The translations under genes and the position numbers were made by a program. The notes under the pieces were generated by a model. That model was not told the origin of the DNA and ran no database searches. It saw only the letters and a program-made list of their open reading frames with translations. Positions 1-8,206 of a stretch of DNA of 25,444 bases are shown one piece after another; the first letter of the stretch is position 1, and the number at the start of each line of letters is the position of its first letter. The DNA is from a virus. The stretch spans positions 1 to 25,444 of the IMG/VR virus record IMGVR_UViG_3300027976_000197. One strand, given 5' to 3'.

Positions 1-567
1 AAAATATATGCTAAAATTCACAACTCTGCAGACAAAGAAACATTTGACGATAAACAATGGACTCCATTGGAATTAAAAGACAATATCGACAGGTTTAGTA
101 ATGAAAATGCTGACATCATTGAATATACGTATGGATTACCTCAATACCCTGAAACATATGAAAATCTTACTGGTGAATTCACAACAATAAGCGGAAACAA
201 TGTTGTACAAGCTGTCGTTGATCCTTCGGCTAGTGTTATAGCCGGCGATTTGGTTAAAATCTATAATCCTCTATTGCCTGATAATCATGAAGTTTTTGTT
301 GTTGCATCATCGAATTCTACATCAATCAGTGTAAACAAAGATATAAGCAATTTAAATATTGTAGGAAGTGTTTACGTTGATAGAATGAAATACAAAGGCA
401 CTGCCTGGAACAATATAGCAAATGATGATATTTCAAGATATGTAAATTCAGCATCTGCGGAATTCGATACATTTAATACTATGCAACTTAAAATAGTATT
501 CTACTCTGACAATTCATATAGTGTTCCGAAAGTAGAACAAATTCAAGCTATAGGCGTTTCTGCATAA
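1..567 (+). CDS. C-terminal part of a large virion structural protein (5' end outside window)
   Basis: The reading frame is open from base 1 and ends at TAA 565-567, so the window holds only the last 188 codons; an internal TTG at 67 is not a convincing start. The fragment is beta-rich. A small inserted module with alternating hydrophobics (residues about 60-120, including 'AGDLVKIYNP' and 'SSNSTSISV') is followed by a terminal segment that alternates short strands and ends 'VPKVEQIQAIGVSA'. From memory, this kind of ending ('...KIV..S.....P.I....AI.') closes large baseplate or fibre-attachment proteins of marine T4-like phages. The next gene starts within its stop codon (TAATG), indicating one transcription unit with the small coiled-coil gene and the fibres. 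The exact baseplate role cannot be assigned from this fragment. Confidence 0.6.
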   Translation, partial: KIYAKIHNSADKETFDDKQWTPLELKDNIDRFSNENADIIEYTYGLPQYPETYENLTGEFTTISGNNVVQAVVDPSASVIAGDLVKIYNPLLPDNHEVFVVASSNSTSISVNKDISNLNIVGSVYVDRMKYKGTAWNNIANDDISRYVNSASAEFDTFNTMQLKIVFYSDNSYSVPKVEQIQAIGVSA

Positions 568-752
568 TGGAAGATATTAAATATAAAAAGAATCCAGACA
601 ATGGTGTAATAATAAATAATGATATTAGTGATTATCAAAAAATTCTTCAAATGAGAAAAAATAAAAAAGTACAAAACGATTTGACAAACACTATTGAAAA
701 TCTCACTAGAGACATACAAACAATTAAAGATTTTTTAGGAATTAAAGACTAA
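567..752 (+). CDS. Small coiled-coil protein of the tail/fibre cluster
   Basis: This is a 61-residue charged protein. Its N-terminal half reads 'NPDNGVIINNDISDYQKIL', and its second half is a heptad-like segment ('QNDLTNTIENLTRDIQTIKDFL') likely to form a short coiled coil. Small proteins with a similar 'G.IINND...Y' beginning and coiled-coil end are, from memory, frequent next to baseplate genes of marine T4-like phages, usually annotated only as coil-containing or hypothetical. Start and stop are fixed by one-base overlaps (TAATG) with both neighbours, so translation is probably coupled across all three genes. A small trimeric structural or connector role is plausible, but this is inference; no catalytic motif is visible. 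Confidence 0.7.
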   Translation: MEDIKYKKNPDNGVIINNDISDYQKILQMRKNKKVQNDLTNTIENLTRDIQTIKDFLGIKD

Positions 753-2353
753 TGTCTAAGAATACATCAAATACGGATATAATTGTAGACACATGGGAAA
801 TAGCTCTATTAAAACTTAATAGTCTCCTGTATTCATTATCGACTGAAATTATAACTGCAAACACAACATATGCGAATACTGGTAATACTAGTGTAGCTCG
901 TACTTCACAATTGTGGGGCACGTTTGGTTCAAATACTATTGTTGTTGGTGATGTGCTACGTGGTGGGAATGTAAATGGTTTATCAGCGAATTTAAACATT
1001 AACAGTAATGTTAATGTAACAAATGCTACATCTAGTGTTATAAACATATTAGTATCTAATAGTACTTCTTTGTCTACTTTAACACCAACATCATTATCCA
1101 TTGGGAATACTACTTCTAATACATTCAGTAATACTAGTACTATTATAACACAAAGCAACACAACTGTCAACACAAATATTACGAGTTCGCTAATAAAGGT
1201 TGAGAATGCTACGTCATCTGCTAATATAACATCTGGCTCGTTTAGTACAGGTTTATTTTTAGCTAATACGAGTGTAATATCAATTGGTGCTAATGTGGTA
1301 TCTAATACTACAACGATAAGAGTCAACGGTGAATCTGTTAATACGGTTATCAATTCAACCAAAGTATTTCTTGGTAATAGTACTTCTAATTCTACATTAA
1401 CTCAGATAAGTCTTGGCGTAGCAAATGCTACTCATAATACTAATATTACACCAAATTCTATTAATACGGGCAACGCTACTTCGAACAGTGTATTAAGTCA
1501 ATCACTCGTGTCAGTATCGAATTCTACATCGAACACAATTATTACTCCAGCCACAATTACTGTCGGCAATAGTACTATCAATTTAGCCGTATCACAAAAC
1601 ACTATTAGTGGTGCTTTCAGAGCAGTTGATGCTGTGGCAATGTCGAATACTTTAGCAGTAACTGGCGCTACCACATTATCAAATACTTTAATAGTTACAG
1701 GCACAGCAACATTTAACGGGGATGCTATATTAGGTGATGCTGTAACCGACACTATTACAGTAACTTCTAGAATTGGTTCTAATGTAGATCCAGTATCTAG
1801 TATCCTCAATTTCGGTTCTACTACTAGAAGATGGAATGTAAATTCTAACAACATAAATTCTAGTGGAACACTAGTAGTAACTGGCACAGCAACTCTTTCT
1901 AATACTTTAAATGTAACCGGGTTTGCAAATGTTCAGTCAACATTACAAGTTGGTACTAATTTATCGGTTGGAGCGAATGTGAGTATTGGTGAAACTATAC
2001 TAATTAAAAGCGATTATTTAATACAGGTTGAATCTAATACTGATATCGGTCTTACTACTGGAAGCGAAGTCTTAGTATATAGATTCCCAAAGAGTGTTTA
2101 TTCGTCTGGGAAATTTGAAGTACAAATCAAAAACACTGGAAATACTCAAATATCAGAATTTGTACTCGCACATGATGCTACTAACGTATATATTACAGTA
2201 TACGGAACGATAGCTTCTCCTGCTGCAGCTAATGGTTCTATCTCACCACTTGGCAACTTTTCCGCAAATGTAAATGGTGCTAATGTTGATGTATTACTAA
2301 CACAAACAAATCCAAATTCTGCGGTGAAAATCGTAGCACATTTAATTAAGTAA
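752..2353 (+). CDS. Repeat-rich tail fibre / virion structural protein
   Basis: This 533-residue protein has a very biased composition (Asn, Thr, Ser, Val, Ile; almost no Cys or Trp). Residues 1-90 form a non-repeating head, probably the attachment end. Residues about 114-285 consist of repeats of about 17 residues with the core 'GN(A/S)TSN'. Residues about 300-420 contain further modules of the type 'VTGTATLSNTLNVTG'. The last 110 residues look like a compact beta domain (for example 'LVYRFPKSVY', 'GKFEVQIKNTGNTQ'), possibly a receptor-facing or trimer-capping head. The stop is 8 bases before the next fibre gene. No chaperone or peptidase domain is visible here, unlike the next gene. The fibre assignment rests on composition, repeats and context. 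Confidence 0.7.
   Translation: MSKNTSNTDIIVDTWEIALLKLNSLLYSLSTEIITANTTYANTGNTSVARTSQLWGTFGSNTIVVGDVLRGGNVNGLSANLNINSNVNVTNATSSVINILVSNSTSLSTLTPTSLSIGNTTSNTFSNTSTIITQSNTTVNTNITSSLIKVENATSSANITSGSFSTGLFLANTSVISIGANVVSNTTTIRVNGESVNTVINSTKVFLGNSTSNSTLTQISLGVANATHNTNITPNSINTGNATSNSVLSQSLVSVSNSTSNTIITPATITVGNSTINLAVSQNTISGAFRAVDAVAMSNTLAVTGATTLSNTLIVTGTATFNGDAILGDAVTDTITVTSRIGSNVDPVSSILNFGSTTRRWNVNSNNINSSGTLVVTGTATLSNTLNVTGFANVQSTLQVGTNLSVGANVSIGETILIKSDYLIQVESNTDIGLTTGSEVLVYRFPKSVYSSGKFEVQIKNTGNTQISEFVLAHDATNVYITVYGTIASPAAANGSISPLGNFSANVNGANVDVLLTQTNPNSAVKIVAHLIK
1091..1606 (+). repeat. 17-residue (51-base) Asn/Ser/Thr repeats in the fibre gene
   Basis: Successive units aligned by eye include 'SLSIGNTTSNTFSNTST', 'IITQSNTTVNTNITSSL', 'IKVENATSSANITSGSF', 'KVFLGNSTSNSTLTQIS', 'LGVANATHNTNITPNSI', 'INTGNATSNSVLSQSLV' and 'VSVSNSTSNTIITPATI'. 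Each is 17 residues with a central (G/S/E)N(A/S/T)T and a following Asn. One irregular unit occurs near the middle. The period is consistent with a beta-helical or triple-stranded fibre shaft (inference). The DNA is less conserved than the protein, so the repeats are old rather than newly duplicated. Confidence 0.75.
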
Positions 2354-2361
2354 GGTTATAG

Positions 2362-4674
2362 ATGGCAAATACTGCATTTAAAATAGACAATGGATTGGTT
2401 GTATCTGGTCAATCCGCCGACATCTATTCTCCAGTAAAAATATTTAGTACACTAAATGTGTCTTCATCAGTTACGATTGGTGGGTCTTTAACAGTAACTG
2501 GAAACTTAACATACTCTAACACTCAAATTTCAGGTGAGTTGGTTCCAACGTCATCTGGCATACCTCTAGGCAACACCGCAAACAGATTTGATTTATATGC
2601 TAGAAATATATATGTTGCAAATAATGTATTGCCGACAGCTAATGGTATTGTTCTAGGTGGAGTTTCCGCAAGATTTGATGGATATTTTACAAACATAAAT
2701 TCAAATGGTATTATAACAGTTGGCACCACTACATTAAATTCTACATTCTATGCCGCCACCGCGAACAACGCAAATACAGTATTTGGGCTTGGTGCTAATG
2801 GTATCGTAGTAAGAACTGGAAGCGGATCAGGCGCCGTTAGAACTCTTCAATCATCCAATGGTATGTCTATAACAAATGCTAATGGTGTTAGTGGTGATCC
2901 TACTATGACATTGTTGATACAGGATGGTTTATTTTCTAATACTACTGGCATGTATATTAATGCGTCTGCAATAGCTATTGGTACATTACCAATAACTCAT
3001 GGTGGTACTGGTAGTACTAGTCAAGCGGGTGCAGCAAATAACATATTACCGGCTCAAGGCGCTCCAGCTATAGGTCAGTTTTTAAGATCAACAGGAAGCG
3101 CCGTTGAGTGGGCGGATGGTCCACTTGGATTTACCGGTTCGAAGGGATTTACTGGTTCTCAGGGCACGACAGGATCTGTGGGTTTTACAGGATCTAAAGG
3201 TGATATGGGTAACACTGGCTCGACCGGCCCTCAAGGTCCAATAGGATTTACTGGATCAGCATCAACTGTAGTAGGACCGACTGGTCCAACCGGAGCAGGC
3301 GGGTCTATAGGATTTACTGGCTCGTTGGGTGCGGTTGGACCGACTGGTCCAACCGGTGGAATAGGACCAGCTGGTTTCACTGGGTCTCAGGGTAATCTTG
3401 GGTATATTGGGTCTGCTGGTACAAATGGTACAAATGGGTTCACTGGATCAAAAGGTGATCAAGGAGTTATAGGATATACTGGATCGCGTGGTAATACTGG
3501 CTATACTGGTTCGTTAGGTGGGACCGGACCACAGGGAGTACAAGGCGTACAAGGACCACAGGGCGTACAAGGTGTTATAGGTTATACCGGTTCGCGTGGA
3601 CCTGATAAATTAGTATCTGCTGGTCAAATAGTAAAGTCGGCGACTGGTTCTTTAACTTCTGGCGATACTGGATCCCATATATTAGCTACGACTGCTGGTA
3701 TTACGCTGACATTACCAACTTCTGCTGTTAATGGAAGTATAATTTCATTATCAAACATAACTACTGGTACTATTACACTTTCATATTCTGGCTCTGCTGG
3801 AACAGATGGTCCTACTTCATTAGAAGCTGGTGGTTCGTTGATGTTAATATCTGATGGGAACTCCCCTCCTTTCTGGAGAAAATTCTTCTTCAGTGGTGGT
3901 ACAGGAATTGCGACTCTTACAGCGAACTATTTACCTAAGGGAAACGGAACCGCTGCTTTCAGTGCTTCACAAATAAATGATAACGGCACTGATATTGGGT
4001 TTGGAGTTGTACCCGTCCAACAAAACGGGAAGGCATTCCACTTCTACAATAGCGCAGGCCCTATAGACCTTCGGTTGACGAACAACACAACTGGCACATC
4101 ATATGACGATGGTGGATTGCTTTCTATGATCGGATCCGATATGCATCTATGGAATATGGAAAATGCGCCATTGATATTCGGAGCGTATAACTCGGAGAAA
4201 ATGCGTATAGCAAACGATTATGTATTAGTAAATACCACAGCCAGCATAGACTCAGTTTCCTATCTCAAATTACAAGTTCTAGGCGGAATATCGACTAAGA
4301 TCGGCGGGACAAGTGCTGCCAGCCAAGTCTCGTTTTTTAACAATAATGGTCGGGTTGGGTACATTGGGACTGATGGCACGACCACAACTTATTTTACGTC
4401 ATCCGATATTCGATTGAAGAAAAACATTACCTACGCAGATGATACAGCTACTATAATTGATAACATCAAGGTCCGTAAATTTGATTGGAAAGTCGATGAT
4501 AACCACCAACGCTACGGCTTTGTTGCTCAAGAGCTACATACGATATACCCAGAAGCGGTCGGAGTAATGAACGATCCCGAGGCATCGATGTCGGTGGATT
4601 ACTCTAAACTAGTACCCGTGCTTGTGAAAGAGATACAGTCATTACGTGCACGCGTATCCGCACTTGAAGTGTGA
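2362..4674 (+). CDS. Collagen-like tail fibre with C-terminal S74 intramolecular chaperone
   Basis: This 770-residue fibre protein is modular. The N-terminal about 130 residues contain two related units ('ELVPTSSGIPLGNTANRF', 'VLPTANGIVLGGVSARF'), a pattern common in marine phage fibres. Residues about 253-414 form a Gly-X-Y stretch of roughly 50 triplets rich in GFT, GSK and GPT. A globular region (about 420-675) follows, then a peptidase S74 / endosialidase-type chaperone from about residue 681: 'SSDIRLKKN' with the Ser-Asp cleavage site and downstream Lys, 'YGFVAQEL', and a coiled end 'PVLVKEIQSLRARVSALEV'. In this family the chaperone trimerises the fibre and then cuts itself off before the Ser; here that would leave about 680 residues. 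From about 3870 onward the DNA looks richer in G+C than upstream, suggesting a swapped 3' module. Confidence 0.9.
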   Translation: MANTAFKIDNGLVVSGQSADIYSPVKIFSTLNVSSSVTIGGSLTVTGNLTYSNTQISGELVPTSSGIPLGNTANRFDLYARNIYVANNVLPTANGIVLGGVSARFDGYFTNINSNGIITVGTTTLNSTFYAATANNANTVFGLGANGIVVRTGSGSGAVRTLQSSNGMSITNANGVSGDPTMTLLIQDGLFSNTTGMYINASAIAIGTLPITHGGTGSTSQAGAANNILPAQGAPAIGQFLRSTGSAVEWADGPLGFTGSKGFTGSQGTTGSVGFTGSKGDMGNTGSTGPQGPIGFTGSASTVVGPTGPTGAGGSIGFTGSLGAVGPTGPTGGIGPAGFTGSQGNLGYIGSAGTNGTNGFTGSKGDQGVIGYTGSRGNTGYTGSLGGTGPQGVQGVQGPQGVQGVIGYTGSRGPDKLVSAGQIVKSATGSLTSGDTGSHILATTAGITLTLPTSAVNGSIISLSNITTGTITLSYSGSAGTDGPTSLEAGGSLMLISDGNSPPFWRKFFFSGGTGIATLTANYLPKGNGTAAFSASQINDNGTDIGFGVVPVQQNGKAFHFYNSAGPIDLRLTNNTTGTSYDDGGLLSMIGSDMHLWNMENAPLIFGAYNSEKMRIANDYVLVNTTASIDSVSYLKLQVLGGISTKIGGTSAASQVSFFNNNGRVGYIGTDGTTTTYFTSSDIRLKKNITYADDTATIIDNIKVRKFDWKVDDNHQRYGFVAQELHTIYPEAVGVMNDPEASMSVDYSKLVPVLVKEIQSLRARVSALEV
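3118..3603 (+). repeat. Collagen-like Gly-X-Y repeat region
   Basis: The stretch reads as continuous G-X-Y triplets (GPL GFT GSK GFT GSQ ... GYT GSR GPD) with one break after the triplet GSA, where 'STVV' intervenes. X is often Phe, Tyr, Pro or Ser; Y is mostly Thr, Lys, Gln or Arg. Prolines lie at X, not Y. The most repeated hexapeptide is GFTGSK/GFTGSQ. Such segments form triple-helical shafts in phage fibres. Confidence 0.9.
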
Positions 4675-4847
4675 TAAGAGAAAAGACAACAGTTCCAGCG
4701 AAACAATAAATAGAAAGAATGTTAATTAAAAATTATAGATAGGAAATCGCCTTCTTCTGGGTCGGGTTCTTCGAGTTCTGGTAAAAACCCGCCAACAAAC
4801 AACCTAGATCAGTAAAATAAACAATTTAATAAAAGAAAGAAAATAAA
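4675..4847 (+). other. 173-base gap between fibre and oxygenase genes, with a Ser/Gly-rich coding remnant
   Basis: No complete gene is visible. One frame is open from 4726 to the stop at 4813-4815 without an ATG and encodes a Ser/Gly-rich end ('SPSSGSGSSSSGKNPPTNN'), which looks like the last codons of a lost structural or fibre gene. An AATAAATA at 4705-4712 is a weak late-promoter candidate. CGGGTT (4763-4768) and AACCCG (4786-4791) could pair, but no T-run follows. AAGAAAG shortly before 4848 may act as the ribosome binding site of the oxygenase. Confidence 0.4.
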
Positions 4848-5417
4848 ATGAATAAATTATGGCAAGTGTGGTATGGTACACTATCAAAGGAACAAGTAGA
4901 TCATCTAGTAGCTATAGGCGAAAGGGCTCCGTTAGGAAATCCTGGTCTTGGTTTTGGCGGAGAATCTAAAAATAATGATGTGCGAAAAACTGAAATCAGT
5001 TGGATTCCTAAAAATACACCAGACGGTGATCATGCAGAATTAGTATTAAGACACTATGCAATGGAAGCAAACAAAAATGCATTTGGATTTAATGTCGATG
5101 ATTTGAGTGATATGCAATATACCAAATATTCTGCAGATTCTGGTGGAAAATATGATTGGCATATTGACACATTCTGGGCAAATCCAACTGCATACGATAG
5201 AAAAATTAGCGTTATTGTCCAATTAAGTGACGGAGGCGATTATGAAGGTGGTGATTTTCAAATAGATCCTCAATATGAAAATCCAGATCCAAAACTATTA
5301 AGACAAAAAGGAACTGTAATCGTATTTCCATCGTTTCTACCACATAGAGTTACCAAGCTAACAAGCGGTAATAGAATATCATTAGTATCTTGGTTGCAGG
5401 GTCCCAAATTTAGATAA
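4848..5417 (+). CDS. 2OG-Fe(II) oxygenase (prolyl-4-hydroxylase-like)
   Basis: This is a 189-residue enzyme of the 2-oxoglutarate/Fe(II) dioxygenase superfamily. The jelly-roll motif is intact: 'YDWHIDTFW' supplies the first two iron ligands (H105, D107), 'FLPHRVTKL' the distal His (H166), and R176 in 'SGNRISLVSW' is positioned to bind 2-oxoglutarate. 'GDYEGGDFQI' is the usual strand between the metal motifs. Family members hydroxylate proteins or small molecules; the phage substrate is unknown. Similar genes are frequent in marine T4-like phages near tail and fibre genes. Its position directly after the collagen-like fibre makes that fibre a candidate substrate, but this is inference. An AAGAAAG sequence precedes the ATG. 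Confidence 0.88.
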   Translation: MNKLWQVWYGTLSKEQVDHLVAIGERAPLGNPGLGFGGESKNNDVRKTEISWIPKNTPDGDHAELVLRHYAMEANKNAFGFNVDDLSDMQYTKYSADSGGKYDWHIDTFWANPTAYDRKISVIVQLSDGGDYEGGDFQIDPQYENPDPKLLRQKGTVIVFPSFLPHRVTKLTSGNRISLVSWLQGPKFR

Positions 5418-5425
5418 TGTTCTCT

Positions 5426-5433
5426 TATAAATA
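5426..5433 (+). promoter_or_regulatory. T4-type late promoter octamer upstream of gene 13
   Basis: An exact TATAAATA lies in the short gap after the oxygenase gene, 22 bases before the gp13 start. This is the consensus recognised by the gp55/gp33-modified host RNA polymerase in T4. It probably drives the 13-14-15-16-17 unit. Confidence 0.75.
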
Positions 5434-5455
5434 ATTAAAATATTGGGATATTTAA

Positions 5456-6196
5456 ATGAGACCTACATCACGAAAAGAATTTAAAGAGTATTGTTTACGT
5501 AAACTTGGTGCTCCAGTCATTGAAATTAATGTTGATGATGATCAAGTCGAAGATAGAATAGATGAAGCAATAAGTTATTATTGGGATTATCACTTTGATG
5601 GTTCTGATAAGACGTATTATCGTCATCAAATAACTGAGACTGATAGAACTAATAAGTATATTACTCTACCAGAAAATATCATTGGTGCTGTTAGTGTGTT
5701 TCCACTTGGTGATCCATCTATAAGCTCTAATGATTTATTTAATATCCAGTATCAGATAGCTTTAAATGATCTTTACACACTAACATCAGTTTCTATGGTT
5801 CCATATTATATGACAATGGAACACTTATCGCTTATTAGTGAAATACTGGTAGGTAAAGTTCCAATACGATATACTAGACATAAAAATAGACTTTATATAG
5901 ACATGGATTGGAATAAAACAATAACTGTTCAATACATATTAGTAGAAGCATATGAAGTAATTAATCCTGATGTTTACATCGATGTGTGGGCTGACAGATG
6001 GCTACAAAATTACACCACTGAAAAAATTAAATATCAATGGGGTCAACATCTTACCAAATTTGTTGGAATGTCTCTTCCAGGTGGAGTTCAGTTTAACGGG
6101 CAGCAGATTCTGATGGATGCACAACAAGCTATAGAAAAACTAGAATCGGAAATGATAACATCATACTCATTACCGGTCACTGATATGGTAGGATAA
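5456..6196 (+). CDS. gp13: Neck protein gp13 (head completion)
   Basis: This 246-residue protein matches the gp13 neck family in size class (somewhat shorter than T4 gp13), composition and position immediately before genes 14-17. Its N-terminus ('SRKEFKEYCLRKLGAPVIEINVDD') and the Trp/Tyr-rich segment 'YIDVWADRWLQNYTTEKIKYQWG' are recognisable features of gp13 in marine T4-like phages. In T4, gp13 and gp14 form the neck that closes the filled head at the portal and accepts the tail. A GGGAT sequence precedes the ATG at suitable spacing, and a TATAAATA late promoter lies just upstream. gp14 follows after 10 bases. Confidence 0.85.
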   Translation: MRPTSRKEFKEYCLRKLGAPVIEINVDDDQVEDRIDEAISYYWDYHFDGSDKTYYRHQITETDRTNKYITLPENIIGAVSVFPLGDPSISSNDLFNIQYQIALNDLYTLTSVSMVPYYMTMEHLSLISEILVGKVPIRYTRHKNRLYIDMDWNKTITVQYILVEAYEVINPDVYIDVWADRWLQNYTTEKIKYQWGQHLTKFVGMSLPGGVQFNGQQILMDAQQAIEKLESEMITSYSLPVTDMVG

Positions 6197-6206
6197 CTTA
6201 TATCTA

Positions 6207-6929
6207 ATGAGTAATCTTTACTTTAATAACTACAACAATTCGCAAGAACAGCTTCTCATTGAAAATCTTATCATTGAGAGTATTAATATTTACGGACATG
6301 ATATTTACTATGTTCCTAGAATTATCATGAATAAAAATGAAGTGTACGGTGAAGATAATGTTTCTGAATATAGAAATCCATATTTCACAACAATGTACAT
6401 AAGATCATATGACAATTATCAGGGTGATGGTACTTTCTTATCTAAGTTTAATCTAGAAATTAGAGATCAAATGGTGTTCTCTGTTGCACAGAGAGTATTT
6501 GCTGAAGAAGTTGGTAATGAAAGTGATCTTATAAGACCTCAAGAAGGTGATCTTATCTGGTCTACAGTGCTTAAAAGACTTTTTGTAGTTATGTACGTTG
6601 ACAAGAAAGCTATATTTTATCAAATGGGTGCACTTCAGTTGTATGATTTAACATGTGAAGTCTTCGAATATTCAAATGAGAAATTAAGAACTGGTGTAGA
6701 AGAGATTGATAGATTAGAAACAAAATATTCATTTGATATAGAAGATCAAGGAATATTAACAAATGACGGATATACTATATCAGACAATCTTGGATATAGT
6801 TTGATAAACTCAGAATTTGATCATGATACTCAATTAACAGATTGGTTCTCTGATAATGATGAAATAAGCGAAGAAGCATCTATTATAACAGATTGGTCTA
6901 CTAGAGATCCTTTCAGTGAAGGAATTTAA
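6207..6929 (+). CDS. gp14: Neck protein gp14
   Basis: This 240-residue protein is close to T4 gp14 in length and lies in the conserved 13-14-15 order. The N-terminal 'EQLLIENLIIESINIYGHDIYYVPR' and the internal 'NPYFTTMYIRSYDNYQGDG' fit the gp14 neck family. It should form the ring between the gp13 layer and the tail terminator gp15. The C-terminal quarter is acidic and low in complexity ('DWFSDNDEISEEASIITDW'). Its start has little Shine-Dalgarno sequence, so it may depend on coupling to gp13, 10 bases upstream. gp15 begins 3 bases after its stop. Confidence 0.85.
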   Translation: MSNLYFNNYNNSQEQLLIENLIIESINIYGHDIYYVPRIIMNKNEVYGEDNVSEYRNPYFTTMYIRSYDNYQGDGTFLSKFNLEIRDQMVFSVAQRVFAEEVGNESDLIRPQEGDLIWSTVLKRLFVVMYVDKKAIFYQMGALQLYDLTCEVFEYSNEKLRTGVEEIDRLETKYSFDIEDQGILTNDGYTISDNLGYSLINSEFDHDTQLTDWFSDNDEISEEASIITDWSTRDPFSEGI

Positions 6930-6932
6930 CTA

Positions 6933-7748
6933 ATGTTTGGTCAAATTTTCACAAATAGATCTATTAGAAAATACGTCATATTTTTTGGTTCATTGTTTGA
7001 TAATGTATATCTTACGAGGGATAATGCCTCTGGTGAAAGACAACAGACAATGAAAGTTCCACTCAATTATGGACCCAAAGAAAAATTTCTAGCTAGACTA
7101 GAAGGCAATCCTGATTTGGATAGAGAAATTGCTCTACAATTACCGAGAATGTCTTTTGAAATAACAAATATGTACTATGATTCTACAAGAAAGCTTTCTT
7201 CTGTTGGCATTATTAGATGTCCAGATCCCAATGATAAGAATAAGGCTACTTATAGATATAATCCACTTCCATACAACATTGATTTCGATTTAAATATTAT
7301 GACGAAAAGTATTGAAGACGGATATAGAATATTAGAAACAATTCTTCCATTCTTTGGACCAGAATTTACTGGCACATTAAAAATATTTGATGATGCGTCA
7401 TATGATATTCCAGTAGTGCTAAGAAGCACGAATCATACAGATTCATATGAAGGTGAATTTACAACTCGTCGAGCTCTTATATGGACACTGTCATTTACTC
7501 TTAAGGGATATCTATTCGGTCCTACTAGAAGTGGTGGAGTTATTAAGCAAGCTGAAATTAGTATTAAAATACCACCAGAATTTTCAATGATAGACGAAAC
7601 AATGCCGCCATCAGTATTTGTAACCACAACACCTGGTCTGACTGCAAACGGTGAGCCAACTACAGACCCATCAACAACTATTGATAAGAGTTTAATTGGA
7701 CCAGACGATAACTACGCATATATCGTAGATATAATGGAGACAATATGA
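6933..7748 (+). CDS. gp15: Tail terminator / sheath stabiliser gp15
   Basis: This 271-residue protein is almost the length of T4 gp15 (272). The opening 'MFGQIFTNRSIRKYVIFFGSLF' and the segment 'YRILETILPFFGPEFTGTL' are typical of the family. gp15 forms a hexameric ring that caps the tube and sheath and joins the tail to the neck. The last about 60 residues ('KIPPEFSMIDE...' onward) are Pro/Thr-rich and probably flexible. Its stop overlaps the gp16 start by four bases (ATGA), implying translational coupling to the terminase genes. Confidence 0.88.
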   Translation: MFGQIFTNRSIRKYVIFFGSLFDNVYLTRDNASGERQQTMKVPLNYGPKEKFLARLEGNPDLDREIALQLPRMSFEITNMYYDSTRKLSSVGIIRCPDPNDKNKATYRYNPLPYNIDFDLNIMTKSIEDGYRILETILPFFGPEFTGTLKIFDDASYDIPVVLRSTNHTDSYEGEFTTRRALIWTLSFTLKGYLFGPTRSGGVIKQAEISIKIPPEFSMIDETMPPSVFVTTTPGLTANGEPTTDPSTTIDKSLIGPDDNYAYIVDIMETI

Positions 7749-8206
7749 AAAAAGATTTAAATAAATCATTAGATTTATCACCCAATGCATATGATACTAA
7801 AGATGGTGTGGATAATATTAAAAATGTTCCAGCTATTGTTGATGCAGACTGTGAGGTTGTGAAATCTGAAATTGAAGAAGATATCGACAATAGTAGAAAT
7901 TCAATTTATGAATTACTTGACATCGCAAACGACGCGATTGCTGACATGGTAGATATTGCTAAACAATCTCAACATCCTAAAGCATATGATACGTTAAACA
8001 GTATGCTTAAAACTACAGCAGGTCTTTATAAGGATATACTTGGTGTTCAGAGTAGAAAGAAAGAGTTGATGAACAACACTAACAATCAACCACAATCTCC
8101 AGAAACTGATGGTGCTATTCATAACACACAGAATATATTTGTGGGTTCTACGACTGAACTTCAAAATCTTTTAAATGATATGAGAAAGGATAAAGATGGA
8201 AGTTAG
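7745..8206 (+). CDS. gp16: Terminase small subunit gp16
   Basis: This 153-residue protein matches T4 gp16 (164 residues) in size, position and architecture. An acidic N-terminus is followed by a long helical central segment ('NSIYELLDIANDAIADMVDI' and 'AYDTLNSMLKTTAGLYKDIL') that in the family forms the oligomerising coiled coil, and then a flexible tail. gp16 forms rings that recognise DNA and regulate the gp17 ATPase and nuclease. It overlaps gp15 by 4 bases and the first terminase fragment by 11 bases. The gp17 ribosome binding site (AAGGA) lies inside this gene. Confidence 0.88.
   Translation: MKKDLNKSLDLSPNAYDTKDGVDNIKNVPAIVDADCEVVKSEIEEDIDNSRNSIYELLDIANDAIADMVDIAKQSQHPKAYDTLNSMLKTTAGLYKDILGVQSRKKELMNNTNNQPQSPETDGAIHNTQNIFVGSTTELQNLLNDMRKDKDGS

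Noticed and set aside
742-1362. 206-residue open frame on the minus strand
   Set aside because: It is antisense to the repeat-rich fibre. Its composition is the complement of the Asn/Thr repeats, with no ribosome binding site or recognisable domain.
1091-1606. CRISPR-like array from regular 51-base repeats
   Set aside because: The repeat units are coding, differ in DNA sequence from each other and have no unique spacers between identical repeats.
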